NCBI GenBank assembly: GCA_032718475.1
Contig: JAUCBJ010006110.1
Span: 1-64,000 of the forward strand
DNA: 64,000 nucleotides
Direction: 5' to 3'
Source: Nemertoderma westbladi
Taxonomy: Eukaryota; Xenacoelomorpha; Nemertodermatida; Nemertodermatidae
Shown here: positions 1 to 12,007 of the stretch, in pieces
Numbering within the stretch: position 1 is the stretch's first letter
Layout of the letters: every line of letters begins with the position of its first letter
Notes under the pieces: model-generated
What the model saw: only the letters and a program-made list of their open reading frames with translations
Databases searched by the model: none
Told to the model about the DNA's origin: nothing
Position numbers and translations under genes: made by a program

Positions 1-419
1 GTGTTGGAGTCGTAATTCATTGTCTTATTGTTAGAATTTTAAAAAAAGAATGAAATTCTAAAATATATTGACAAATTTCGGTATTTGAACTTACGTTTCT
101 TTTCGTTTCTTTTTCTATGTTTCTGTTGAGAGAGATGTTCCAGATTATACCTTTATTTTAATAAATAAAGGGTACCATAAAACTATAGCAATCGCAACAA
201 CGAACTAGATTGTGATAAATACATCAGTGTTACGGGAAAGTGTTCTTAAACAGATAAGCAAAAGCAAACAAAACATCTTATTGAGGTTCTGTTTATTACT
301 AAGGGCAGTACTAAATCTCGAATTAAGTTAATTATCAAAACGCCGAGTTTTATGGTGCCATACCAGCTATACTCTAGGTGCTACCCCTGCTAATGCTATC
401 TAACACTACTAATATTACT
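1..419. other. No gene recognised
   Basis: AT-rich non-coding DNA. I see no coding, tRNA-like or tandem structure in it. Confidence 0.5.
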
Positions 420-838
420 ATCGGCATGCTGCATTGCAGCTGCATTGTATATATTACATAAATTAAGAATACTGTGCAGGTTTGTCGACAAAATTGCGCC
501 CCACAGCCACAACTCCTTATCACTCATGACATTTGTTAGATCATCCGCATCTTCAAGGCCAGTATCCCTTAATTCGTCTCCAGAAAAGTCATTGGCTGTC
601 CACCATGCTTATTCGCTCCTTGCGGCTGCCAAAGCACAAAATTGATCTGGGTTTACGGCGAAAGCAATGTCATGCAAAGCGGAGGCGGTTCTGTTTAAGT
701 ATCAAGCTGGGGGTGACTAATGAAACACCTCCAATGTTGTATAGGGTCTGATTGGAAATGTGTTCATTGTACAGGACACAATGAAGCATTCTTGTGTAAG
801 TGGCAGTGCCATCAAGACATTTGGTATCCTCTGGAGTT
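420..838 (-). mobile_element. Old LINE-A 3' relic
   Basis: This minus-strand stretch matches the 3' end of the intact LINE-A at 23825-27579. It keeps the protein signature HISNQTLYNIGGVSLV (about 670-855) and the terminal GCATGCCGAT segment at about 420-430. The reading frame is broken several times, and a small insertion sits near the 3' end. It covers only the region downstream of the reverse transcriptase palm, so it is a 5'-truncated copy. The copy is clearly more diverged than the one at 19864-20393 and so is older. No function remains. Confidence 0.
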
Positions 839-2334
839 CTAGTGCTACCTACCAATCTAATAAGTACCCTCTACACAGATGTTTCCACTCTATATATATA
901 GGTATTGTTCAACATTAAATACACCATGTCCTGGAATATAGGGTACCTTAGGGTATTATAGGGTAATTATTCAGGTACCCGTAAGCGTACCCCCTCCCCC
1001 CAAATTATCTACAAATCTTTATTAGATTGCATGAAACATGCAACAGAGTTAATTTATCTGCCCTCCTCCTTAGTGGGTTAGCCATAACTTATATTTTTGC
1101 TCTTATTTTTTTTAGCTACAAGCGTTTAAATTGTCTGTTATAGGTTGGTTAATACTGTCAATTTATTTAATATAATATGGCTTAACAAAACTCTGGTCTG
1201 TTGATGGTATATTTCCCATATTTTATTAACAACGCTTGTGTCTGGATCATAAAGATTAGAACTGCTGATTAGATATTGAATCCTTTTCATACATTGGGGA
1301 GTTTATTTTTATACAAAATGTGTAATGCATATATCATTATGGTTGAATTGTCAATTTATAAACGATGCTTATTAGTCTTGGGGTTCCTAATCAGACCTGT
1401 ACGTAACGAGAGTAAGGAGTGAAGCCTAGGAGTCTGTGTCTGGGGTTAATATCCGAAATTTAATCAATTGTAAAGAGATAATTAAAATTATTGATAAATG
1501 ATATAATGAATGATATATTCTAAGAAGTTATTGAAGTTCCAGTAGGATAACGTAATCCTAGTAAATTATTATAACTGAATTCACTCATTTAGACCGGACT
1601 GGCTGATGAATGTTGTTGTCATTTGTTAACGATTTGTAAATACATGACAAGCTAAATTGCTGCTCAGTGATATTTATCTAGTACCTTATTTAATTCTGCA
1701 ACAAAGTAAACAATGATGACAAATAATAATAACAAGGATGTCGCAAGTTGTTGCAAAACGATTCTCAATTATTAGCATCGATTTTGAAATCACAATTATT
1801 ATTATTTTTGTAATATGATGTTGACCTTTCCCCATTCAGAATACACTTTCAAAGAATTAATTGGAATAAAATAATGGTTCAACATGTTTTGTTGTTGTTA
1901 TATGAAAATAATTTCTTATTCTTCACCAGCAGCCTTTCAGAGTGTTACAAAGCCTTGAGTCCTCTGACCGGCTTATGGAGTGGGAATCGAATCGCTGTAA
2001 CATCATTAAACAAGAATGCTGTCATGTTTATAGCTTCTCAGCAGGGCCAATACGGCACATTGCATTGGAATAAGAATCATTAAAAATAAATATTAAGTTT
2101 AATCTATATTGAATGACATGACAGTGCAATGGGCCATCATGACAACCTGTCGGGTTTCTGCCCTCATCCTGGAGCTGCTAGAACACTAGTCGATGTCTGT
2201 CACCCTCTTCCCTCAGAGTCACAGTTATATTGTCTTGTTCTACCGTTCTGATATCGATCCCCTGACTCTGACAGGGCCGGATTAACCATTAGGCTCGAGA
2301 AGTCTAGTCCTAGTCCTAGCAACAGAAAATTAGA
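839..2334. other. No gene recognised
   Basis: AT-rich intergenic DNA. The short open frames show no family signature. A short (TA)n run lies near 890-900. Confidence 0.5.
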
Positions 2335-2500
2335 GCCAACCAAATCAAAATGAATCGCTCTCCTGGGAGCCAAATAACAGCTGATTACTCTCATAAATAA
2401 AACAGTAACCTGTTCTCTTGACTTTTATTTATAGTGTTTATTGTTTTGATTATAATATCGTGCCACTATAACCTGCTGCCCCTTAATTAATATTTTAACA
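2335..2500 (+). repeat. Interspersed repeat R1, uninterrupted copy
   Basis: The stretch shares ordered blocks (ACAGCTGATTA, CTCTCA, AAAACAGTAAC, TTATTGTTTTGATTATAA, CGTGCCA, TAACCTGCT) with the two halves flanking LINE-A (23753-23824 and 27580-27770) and with 59356-59520. It is a diverged paralogue of the site in which LINE-A sits, and shows that the two halves belong together. Confidence 0.6.
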
Positions 2501-2634
2501 ATGGGTGATGATATTGTGTCAATTAACTCCCTGTCTTTATATCTTGTTACTGTCATATACAAACATATTTTGCTATTCCTTTTACAATGTTAAGTATAGT
2601 ACTAACAAGCAAGCCATACTTCATTCAGGGCGCC

Positions 2635-2840
2635 GGCCAAGGTGCTCCGCCTTAACGTAGTGGTTTATTCCGTTGCTTTGATTTTACATATCTGGCTCTG
2701 GAGGTCGTGGGTTCGATCCCCACAAGGAGACTGAGAGTTTTCGCTTCTGCATGAATGTTTTATTGGTATAGCCAGGACACGTCTCTTCTGCCTTGCATCC
2801 TTAAATGGTCGCTGAGTAATCAAAATTTGTCTATGTAATC
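2635..2840 (+). mobile_element. tRNA-derived SINE-like remnant
   Basis: A good RNA polymerase III B box (GGGTTCGATCCC) lies at about 2710-2721, preceded by a weak A-box-like segment. The sequence does not fold as a complete tRNA. An unrelated tail follows, as expected for a tRNA-headed SINE. The ends are not defined. Confidence 0.4.
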
Positions 2841-2959
2841 CCTGACCTAATGGCTGACTAAAACTTTACTTGTACTTAGATTATGACATTACTGGGAGAA
2901 TTCTCGGAAAAGTTGGTATTTTACAGCAGGATCTTTACTTCCTTGGTTGTAATCTATGA

Positions 2960-3655
2960 ATCATGAATGAATGGGTCATCATAGAGAGGATTGCTAAGGA
3001 GGTTGGATTGCATATAAATGCTACCGAGACCGAATTCATGACTTTTAATGTTGGTGGAAACTTGACACAATCGATAATATTCAACTAAGGAAGGTTGACG
3101 ACTTCCAGTACCTTGGATCATGGATAGAGAGTAGCAAAAAGGACATAGAAGTTAGGAAAGCTAAGGCTTGGGTAGCTCTATCAAAAATGGATACCATCTG
3201 GAAATCAGATCTCTCCAAGCACCTGAAGACTAAGTTCTTTCGAGCCACAGTGAAAAGTGTACTTTTTATACTGGGCTGAGACCTGGACACTGAACACCGA
3301 ATTGATGGTTGCTACACAAGACTACTAAGGGTAGCCCTAAACATCAGCTGGAGACAACACATGACAAACGCCGAGCTTTATGGTACAATACCACCTGTAT
3401 TAATCACTGTCCGTGAACGCAGATTAAGATTCAATGGGCACTGCTGGAGAAGTAAAGACGAGGTCATACCAGATCTACTTTTCTGGCAACCAACACATGG
3501 AAAGCCTAGCCATGGACGACCAGCTATGACATATAGACCAACTTGAAAGGGATACTGGACCTGAGAGAAACGAATTTGCAACAACAAAGGGGAATCGGGA
3601 AGCCTGGAAGGATCTCATTTCCACTGTCCGAGTCCGTTCGACCTAGTAGTAGTAG
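2960..3655 (+). mobile_element. LINE-B 3' fragment (broken ORF)
   Basis: This is the C-terminal part of a LINE polyprotein, starting after the reverse transcriptase palm. Readable segments include LRKVDDFQYLGSWIES, WRQHMTNAELYGTIPP and RRLRFNGHCWRSKDEVIPDL. The same block occurs at 58636-59117 on the minus strand. It is related to the equivalent part of LINE-A (RRLRFNGHCW versus NRLRFAGHCF). Stops and frameshifts break the frame. The element ends in CCTAGTAGTAGTAG, a microsatellite-type tail also seen in the 58.6-kb copy. It abuts the inverted-repeat element at 3657. Confidence 0.8.
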
Positions 3656-3656
3656 T

Positions 3657-4387
3657 TAGGGGCCAGTAAAATGATTGTGGCCCTAAACAACCTGTAACTG
3701 CATAAAACTGGTGAGGTAATCCAAATTATCATCACAGCACTCAAAAAAACCAGCCCAGTCCACCATCATTTATCATATATGCAAGTTCCATAATTTATTG
3801 GGTTGATTATTAAAACACCATCTCCACTTGGTATCCATGAGGTATAATGAAAGATTTTCAACAATACTAGTAACTTTCTTTAAGGTTGTATTCTGTGGTT
3901 GACTCATGAACAAACTGATCGTGTGACCGTATACCAGGAACTGTTATAACTATCAAGATTCAAATTTCCAATAATGCATCTTATCAGCTGTCTTTTCTTA
4001 TCATCTGATCTTATCAATTTTTTTAGTAATGAGAAATGTACTTAATAATATTAATGACATGTTACTTGAACATTAATTAAAACAGCGAATTTATAGTTAT
4101 CTGATTCTCAACAGTCCTTTATGGAATGGCTTATTTTGTTCCTGAGTCAACTACAGAAATCAAACCTAAAGTTACTAGTATAGATGAAAATCTTACATTA
4201 TACCTTTTGGGTACCAAGTGGAGATGGTGTTATTATAATGATCAACTCAATGGATTATGAAACTTGCATATGATGAATGATGGTGGACTGGGCTGGTTTT
4301 TGAGTGCTCTGATGATAATTTGGATTACCTCAGCAGTTTTATGCATTCACAGGTTCTTTGGAGCCAAAATCATTTTACTGGCCTCTG
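3657..4387. mobile_element. Non-autonomous DNA element with long inverted repeats
   Basis: The left arm (3657 to about 3917) is the imperfect reverse complement of the right arm (about 4134 to 4387). Shared outer sequence is GGCCAGTAAAATGATT, and further in both arms read CACCATCTCCACTTGGTA. The ends (TAGGGGCC and CAGAGGCC) resemble hAT-type termini, but the flanking 8 bp do not match, so the superfamily is open. There is no transposase reading frame. The left end follows directly on the LINE-B tail. Confidence 0.7.
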
Positions 4388-4652
4388 AATGTAGATTTTT
4401 TAAATTTTGGGTGCCAACCCAAGGCCTATTATAATTCCAAAGGTGCATCATCCAGGAACTAAAACTAGTCGACCATATTTGTTAACTAATGATGAATTTA
4501 AATTAATTATTAATTTATTAAATATATTAATTAATTTATCAAATTTATTAATTATATTAATTAATTATTAATATTTTGTAGCGATAATTTTATGAGTAAT
4601 ATGGTCAGTACATATATGAATATACATCACATATACATACATGAACATGAAA

Positions 4653-4712
4653 TGTGGTTAGCATACCTGAACATTTATGGGGAGACGTGGGTTCAATCCC
4701 CGCTGGTGGCGA
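4653..4712 (+). other. tRNA-like head, SINE relic
   Basis: TGGTTAGCATACCTGAAC followed by the B-box-like GGGTTCAATCCCC resembles the D-arm and T-arm of a tRNA. The stems do not close into a full cloverleaf, so it is more likely a SINE head than a tRNA gene. Confidence 0.35.
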
Positions 4713-5175
4713 ATTCATTTTTTCCGCTCCATTTGCTAGAGTTGGATCATCCTAAGTCCTGTTTAAATTACTTAATAATATATACATACATACTTTCAAA
4801 AGTATTATTTAATTAAATATCTGACCAAAATATCTAAATGAAACTACTAGACAATACATGTCAAGGTCAAGTCTTATCGGACTAAAGCAATTATTATATA
4901 CTCAAGTCATGCGGAATATAAAAGTCCTTATTATCAAACTTAAAAACTTATAATGAAAGGCTAAATGATCAATAGTGCTTACTTTCCACTCGCATCTCTT
5001 GGGTTAAAGTAATTACATGTTTTCTAGAAACAATATGCCAAATAGATCCAACTAAAATACTTCTAGTGTCCATCATATGCAACAAATCTGCCATCGATAA
5101 CACCAATAATATACTAGAAAGCCAGCAAGCTGGCTGGAAGGAGCCCGGGGGAAAAATCCTAGCCAAGACTATTAC
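4713..5175. other. No gene recognised
   Basis: AT-rich DNA without a coding signature. Confidence 0.45.
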
Positions 5176-6345
5176 ATAAGATAAGATAAGATAAGTAAAT
5201 CTTTAATGTCTGGGGCTTTCGCCCCCAGCCGCTATGCGACTTATCAGACAAATTGACACAAATCACAATGGATAACTAACAGCAAAACCAACAAACCGCA
5301 CCGAAACAAACAGCACCTGAATATACCGCACAAACTCTACCTAAACAAACACTAACTAAATATAAAAAAAAAAAAAAAAATAATGCACTGTGCCCTAAAG
5401 GCTCTACCAAAAATATATAATACAAAAATATGAGCTGGGTCCTTACCATGTTATTTGTTAATTTCTGAGAATTCTAATTTTTTATTTTATTATAATTATT
5501 ATTATTATTTTTTTTTTTTTTTATGTCTAATTTTATTGTATTTCTATTTTATTTACTTATTTAGTAAATCCTGTCTCTGTATCCATAACTCCCTAGTTGC
5601 TTTAGCTAGTTTTAATTGATTATTTTCCATGAGCCTTACAAGACGATCACACGAGAGATCGGTTCCGTTCAACAATTCTCCTCTTTGAAGGACTGGACAC
5701 TCAAAAAGAAAGTGAACCTCGGACTCGATATTCTGAGTGTTACATTGCCGACAGACCCTGTCGTTCAATGCCTTTCCCTGGAACCTTCCAGTCTCAATTG
5801 CTAGTGGAAGTATCCCGCAACGGAGCTGCGCCATTGTTGAACGTATCGACTTGTTCAGGCTACTTTTAACGTAGGGTTCTACTGTAAATGATGATTTAAA
5901 GGTTCTATAGGTTCTAAGTTTTGGCTTTAAATCAATTTCTGTTAGCCACATATTCAGGTTTAGATCTATACATTTTTCCACAGCTATGTTTATGTTACAG
6001 GTTACTTTAGCGTCATAAATATTTGATAGATTTAATTTATCAAAAATTGATTTAATTTTGCTACACCAGCCAGCGTTTGAACTGTATTCACTCTCAAATA
6101 TTTGCTTGGGTATTCTAGAGATATCCAATTCAATTAACCTATTCCATAATCGTATACCCTCTATATACCTACGGTGTAAACTTGGTCTCCAACCCATATC
6201 CCCCTCTATTGCTGCTATTGGGGCAAATCTATGAACCCCGAGAAACCATCTAATTGCCCGACGTTGGACAATGTCAATTGGTTTTGCTTCACCTAGCCCC
6301 CACACTCTCGAGCCATAATCGAGAATCGACAAATTAGATTTTTTT
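5176..6345 (-). mobile_element. LINE-F, 5'-truncated copy
   Basis: A minus-strand LINE 3' end. The element closes with a pentanucleotide tail, (CTTAT)4 on the minus strand (5176-5195). Its 3' untranslated region contains an A/T-rich stretch (about 5350-5530), and the broken coding part is 5553-6340. The 5' limit is near 6345, where a stop precedes the open frame. The copy lacks endonuclease and reverse transcriptase. Confidence 0.7.
5553..6340 (-). pseudogene. LINE-F polyprotein C-terminal region
   Basis: An open frame of about 260 codons that begins without ATG (first usable codon TTG at 6332), as expected for a 5'-truncated insertion. Residues 4-35 (LDYGSRVWG ... RWFLGVHRFAP) are the region after the reverse transcriptase thumb found in CR1-like LINEs. 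A zinc-knuckle-like motif CX2CX9HX4C lies at C194, C197, H207 and C212 of the TTG-started frame. The same spacing occurs in LINE-G (55411-56670), so the two families are related. With the catalytic domains absent it cannot work alone. No internal stops suggests moderate age. Confidence 0.75.
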
Positions 6346-7082
6346 TAAAATTACAAAGAACTATGTCAGTCAGCAGTAAGTAAACTAAAATTGTCTAAAC
6401 TGCAAGGCGTGAGACTAGCTGACTTTGTGGCTCGTCCCACATAATAAAAATCAACTTAGCTACCACTAACAAAAATATAATATGAAGCAAATAATTTCAT
6501 TATCAAGAACGTTTACAAGATATAAGATGCGATTACCGAATATTTATAAAAAATGCCCATGATGCACAACCAGATAAATAACAACGAATAGAGCCAAATA
6601 ACAAATTTAGTTTCCTTCTATAGGTATTACCCCGTCGTCAAGCGGAATATCTCTTCCCAGTGAATTCTATGTGAATATGTAATATAGGTACTCCTTAGGC
6701 GGTAGGCCACCAGAGCGGGCTCCTTAAATACATGCAACTACTGTATTATAGTGTAGGTCAACTATAAAACATTTTGCAATTCACAGTGAGTATCGACTGC
6801 AATAGGACACAACACACTGCTTTGTGTAACTAAAATTCATTCTCCTGATCCACCCCCTAACATAGCAGAGTGAGTAACCTTATTGTAGATATACCCTTAT
6901 GAAGCACTGGGAGAGCAATCAGCTTATGGGGTAATACATTAGAAACCAACAGCTTATGTGTGAGTAAACATTGCCTTTCCTTATAGCCTACTAGTAAAAC
7001 TTGGCAACCAACACGTTTTTCTATGACTGTGTATAACATATTAAGCCATATTTCATCATGAACACCAGCTGTTATTTTACCA
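6346..7082. other. No gene recognised
   Basis: Intergenic DNA. A 110-codon minus-strand open frame (6857-7189) shows no family signature and overlaps an interspersed repeat, so I do not call it a gene. The motif GCGGGCTCCT occurs near 6714 and again near 7334 and may mark a degraded element. Confidence 0.4.
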
Positions 7083-7275
7083 TTGCTTTTAATTTCGCGA
7101 CAAAACAATGTCAAAAAACTAAATATATCGAACACCACACATAGAATCGATCTGAAATTTTGTAACGCGATTATGAACCACCAAAGCAATGTACTTGCTA
7201 AATTTCATCAAAATCGACCAGGCAGGAAGTGCCTGAACCTGGATAATTATCAGTCAGTCAGTCAGTGTTATATAT
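7083..7275 (+). repeat. Interspersed repeat ending in (CAGT)n
   Basis: The segment contains AAATTTCATCAAAATCGACC shortly before a (CAGT)4 run near 7252-7267. This layout, a conserved block followed by a short tetranucleotide tail, is typical of SINE or RTE-type 3' ends in invertebrates. That assignment is from general knowledge of such repeats, not from a second copy in this window. Confidence 0.35.
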
Positions 7276-8650
7276 CCTGAGATTTTTACAGAAAGTATCC
7301 CTGAGATTCTTACAGTAAGTATCCCGCTGTCAAGCGGGCTCCTAATAACACCATATCGTATACATGAATAAAAAGAAAAACACCATGGACTTCAAAAATT
7401 ATTTTTTTTACCATATTTTCCCATCAACCAACCTATAGAGTATTTATAAAAAGTATCAAAGGAATTCCCTTAGAGCACCGAAAGTTATTAGAAGTCAAAG
7501 TAGTCAAAATATGTATATATTTGATCAAGTCAAAGATCCTGGATGTTTTACATGGAATTACCCTGCGGCCAGTAGCCGCGGCTATTAGATATTGGCAATG
7601 AGCCAGTAGCTAATAACTCGGAGTTACTAGCCATATTGCATCATGGAAACCGGGCTTTAGCTTTAGTTAGAATTAGTTTTCGGATTCGCCCACCATTAGT
7701 GTGGGATGTGTTTATGCTGATGTGGAAACTTATCTTGTTTGTCTTTTTGTAATATATAATAATCAATGGCATATAGTCTATAGCAACTTTATACTGACAA
7801 AATAATACACAATGATGGAAATATGACTAATAACCTAGAAACTGGGAGCAGATACAAAACGTTTCGCCCTCTATGCTGTATATAGTACCAACTGACCGTT
7901 CTGGTGGTAGGTCAGCCAGTTGTAGTGCAGCGCCAGCTGTATAACTGAGTGTGAATTAGTAAATGCACCAATGGTTGCCTAAGAGCTGATATCGTGCCTT
8001 TCTCATTGGTTGTTATTATCACCCTATTTAGAACCCCCCCCCCCCCCCCCCAACGTTGGTTATTTATATACTCTGGGTACCAGTATCAGAGTTGATGAAA
8101 TCAGCGGGTGGCTGGTTAGTTATTTCCAATATTGTTAAATTGGCTCTATATCACTTTGTAATGGGAATGCATAGAGCATTGAATCCGCTAACACGCCAAA
8201 CTACAAGCAATTCGTTATTACAGTGGAAAGAAGTTAAGCTATTGAATCTTATTGGCTTTGGCGCTTGTGATTGATAAACTTGTCCTCTTGATATATTCGG
8301 ACACCTGATTGACTATCACAAATTTACCAAATTGCTCAGAGTCTGTAAAAAATTTTGACACATTTCTTGTCATTAGATTACATGTGCTGCATGTTGAGCT
8401 CAAATCAGTACTCCCTTGCGTGTCATTAATTTTTGTCCATCATCATCCATCACATCATTAGCAGCAACCAAATCTCACTTGACTAGCTCTCCCCTTTTGA
8501 TTAACTGAAACATTCCTCAATGTATATACGGTACCCAGAGGAGCTTCCAATTATTATATTCCTACCATCTGCAAGCATATCAAAAGATAGATGATTTAGT
8601 AGCTTTGATCTTGCGATACAGTCGCTAAATGGATACTACTGGGACACATT
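7276..8650. other. No gene recognised; (C)19 tract
   Basis: No coding signature. A homopolymer of 19 C lies at 8034-8052. CCCGCTGTCAAGCGGG at about 7311-7326 is a short hairpin. Confidence 0.5.
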
Positions 8651-8758
8651 GGGGTAGCACAGTTGATTGGGTGCCGGCCCTGTGATCTATTCGTTGTAGG
8701 TCCAAGCCCCACCATGTTATGGTCCACTCAGCCTTTCATCCATTAGGGTCGATAAAAT
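8651..8758 (+). mobile_element. SINE-1, 5' half (split by LINE-C)
   Basis: The tRNA-like head (GGGGTAGCACAGTTGATTGG) and following segment match the complete SINE-1 at 58318. The match stops at CATTAGGGTCGATAAAAT (8741-8758) and resumes at 12924 after LINE-C. The two pieces are one SINE interrupted by an insertion. Confidence 0.8.
8741..8758 (+). repeat. Target-site duplication of LINE-C, left copy
   Basis: CATTAGGGTCGATAAAAT here and CATTAGGTCGATAAAAT at 12924-12940 differ by one G. They flank LINE-C exactly, next to its poly(A) tail on this side. Confidence 0.8.
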
Positions 8759-8887
8759 TTTTTTTTTTAAATCAACACCCCGAACGGGGTAAAATGTATA
8801 ATGTATATTGTATCGAATATAAAATTGTAAGTATAAAACACAAATCGGTAGTGATGACATAAAATAAATTAATAAAATATATAATAT

Positions 8888-11800
8888 TTAAACTGAGTTA
8901 TTAACATGGGCAATGACGGATAGAGAGGGGCAGCTGGTACAGTCCAATACGTGGTAGCGGTGGTGGGCGGATTGGCCGCAGTACCGGCACACGCAGCTCT
9001 GTTGAGGGGAATGGAATGAGCGGTTGTGGTGCAAATCTTATGATGTAACCCGTGCGAGGTACAGCGCGTGAGTAAGTGGCGGTTGCTTTGGTTGGCTTGG
9101 CGCCATGCAGACGTTTGGAACGCCGGTCCAGATAAGTAACCCTCCTGTTCGAAATTTCCTAGTCTGTCTCTACGATGTATCTTGTATTTTTCAACAACAT
9201 CAGGGTTGAGAATTTGAGGGGATTTTGAGATTAATTCTTCCACAAGAGTATACTCTTTGACAAGTTTATGTGCTAGTGTTGCTGAGGAAGATTGATGCAG
9301 CCGAAGCATTCGTTTTATGAACATTGATTTCACCTTGTCGAGTTCTTTTAGATTCGCTAGGGTGAGATACTTGCCAAATTCCGCTATTGAGTATAGGACC
9401 AATGGTTCAACTTTCATCTTATAGATCTTCATACCTGCATCGACTGAGATGTGAGGCAAGAACGTAAGTGACCCAATAACTTTCGAGGCTTTTATCTTTT
9501 TATGTTGGACATGTTTTGAGAAACATAGTGACGGCTGTAAAATAATTCCCAGGTACTCATATTCATTAGTGATTTGGACAAGTTTGTTATTATATAGAAA
9601 TATGTCATCCTTTGCTAATGGCCCCCCGTTCCTGAACTTTATTATTTTTGTTTTAATTAAATTTACTTCCATCCCATTGAGCTGGCACCAGTTGTAAAGT
9701 GCATCAAGACCCATTTGGATATCCTCTCGCCTTGAAGAATAGAAGACCAGATCGTCCACATAGAACAGGAACCGAAGTGCTTGGGCTGCATTCTGCAGTG
9801 CTATAGCTAGGTCTGCGATAAATACTACGAAGCAGCACACCTCTGAGTTGGGTTATGATGTCGGAAAGACGTAAACCATCAAACACCTGGACGTTATTAG
9901 TAAACAGATCTTTAATTAATAGATACAATTTCCCTTTAATACCAAACCCATATAATTTTGAGAGTAGAATGGCGCGACTGACAAAGTCAAAGGCTTTACG
10001 AAAGTCTATAAATGCTGTGTAAACTTTACGTTCTGGGCGCAATTTCGAGGTTAGATTTGCTGATATGTCCTTAAGAAGACGCCTAATTGCTTGTTGTGCA
10101 GATTTCCCTGGAATGAAGCCAAACTGGGCAGCTGGTAACCGATTTATAATATGTTTGAGCACTCGTTTATTGATAATAGAAGTGAGAGTTTTAAGCAGCA
10201 CACAGAGAAGGGCAATGCCACGATAGTTGTCAGGTTCCATTAGAGACCCCTTTCCTTTGTAAAGTATTACAATTATACTTCTTTTCCACAAATTAGGTAT
10301 CTTCCCTAGGCAGAGGCACACATTGAACAACATAGTGATCAAGGCGATTATCACTGGTGGAACTTGTTTTAAATGCTCATAATAGAGCTGATCTGGACCA
10401 CTGGCTTTGTTATTGCCTGCCTCATTAATAGTTCTAGTTACTTCTTCAGTTGATATGTTATCGTTATACCAACAGTCCGCGGAGGTTTCACTCTGTGTTA
10501 CAGTGGCAGCTGCGGGTAACTGTGCTGGGTCTTTGTTAGTTCCGATGATGTTTCGAAAATGTGTCTCCAGTTTATTTAAATCTACTGAAGCAACAGTTGG
10601 TTTCCTAGTTTTAAGAAGACTCCAGGGGTTTATATCTGACTTTTGGATTCTTTCCAGGAAATAATTTTCTTCAAATGCAGCTCGTTTAGTTTTAATAAGA
10701 GTTTTATATGATCGATGGAGCTGATAGAAGCGAGTTGAATGAGCAGCTGAAATATTTCGAGATTGTATGGCTGATATAAGTTGTCGTTTTACATCGCAGC
10801 ATTCCTGATCAAACCATGGTTTGCCTTTATGTAGTCTTTTCCCTTTGGGGTAAATTGAACTGGAAATTATTTCAGCTAATAGTTTTGTTGCCTTATTGGG
10901 GTCGGAGTTATCTATTGCTTCAACCATAGATGGGATGTTGTGGTGGTTTTCCAGATAGGATATGTTAAGCTTTCTGCTTAACGCTTTTGGTCGAGTCTCC
11001 ATATGTACAGGATTGTTTGTGAACGGAATTTCAGCTGACACACTTTGGTGTTTTCTAATGGGGTTAAGTGTTATTTGGGGCTTTGGCATTGAATCAGGTA
11101 AAGTATTTGTGAATTTTATAAAGATCAAGTCTATTGTGCTTTCGCCCTGGGGTGATATATAGGTATGAGATGATGTATCATTTAAAGCAATAAAGCCAAG
11201 TGATGTCAGAAAGTCTGTTAGTTGGCGTCCACGTTCCCCAGAGTCAACTCTACAGTTGAAGTCACCTCCAACCACTATTGGGCATGAGTTATCGGTCTGG
11301 GTCAAGGAGGATGTGATCTCTAAGGTTATATGTGATATAGGTGTATCTGGAGGGAAGTAGAAAACAGAAAAGTATGCTAGATCAGATTTTATGATAATGC
11401 AACAGTTTGATTTGAAAACAGGGGATGGGTTAATCCATGGCTTTGCCAGAATCATTAATCCGCCTTTTGGGCGACCTCGTCCTTGTTTCTCTGCTTGTTG
11501 TATATATGCGTAGTAATTTGAGATGCAATCCAGATTTGTACCAAGATAGAATGTTTCTGCAAGTAAGAGAATGTCCGAATTTTGAAATAGCTCATCATCT
11601 GAAATCGAGTTGAGTATGTATGATAAGCCTTCAACATTCCATAACTTAACCTTAATAATAGCTGCTGGGACTCGGTCATAGTGATTAATGTTTGGGCTGG
11701 TGCCGGGTCCGGGAGGGACCACGCTGCCGGGGTGTGTGCTGGTATGGATCGCGCCTTCGAGATCAGTGCCGGACCCAGTAGGGACCACGGCGTTGGGGTC

Positions 11801-11992
11801 GATGGCGGGTCCGGGAGGGACCACGCCGTGGGGATGTGTGCTGGGAGGGATCGCGCCTTCGAGATCGGTGCCAGTACCAGAAGGGACCGTGGCGTTGGGG
11901 TCGGTGCCGGGTCTGGGAGCGACCATGCCGTCGGGGTTAGTGCCGGGTCCCATGGAGGTTGAGGTCTGCAGTCTCACGGACTGCAGTCCCAT
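8888..11992 (-). pseudogene. LINE-C ORF2, endonuclease-reverse transcriptase, disrupted
   Basis: ORF2 starts at ATG 11992. Residues 15-99 hold two copies of a Pro/Gly-rich repeat (GTDPNATVP / AIDPNAVVP). The apurinic-type endonuclease follows: LWNVEGL at 117-123, LLLAETF with E146, GGDFNCR with D244 and N246, STIDLIF with D288, and H315. Reverse transcriptase begins near 510: motif A is FIDFRKAFD with D663. The motif B core expected after TQLRGV is missing and the frame shifts near 9840. The rest reads from 9840 in a second frame with FYVDD (motif C). A further one-base shift near 9010 moves the tail into a third frame encoding CVCRYCGQSAHHRYHVLDC, a CX2C...H...C knuckle, ending at TAA 8888. 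The EN and RT domains nick target DNA and copy element RNA in the family. This copy should be dead. Confidence 0.85.
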
Positions 11993-12007
11993 GTATGCTG
12001 TGGTATG

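Noticed and set aside
6857-7189. 110-codon minus-strand gene
   Set aside because: Overlaps an interspersed repeat with a (CAGT)n end and has no domain signature.
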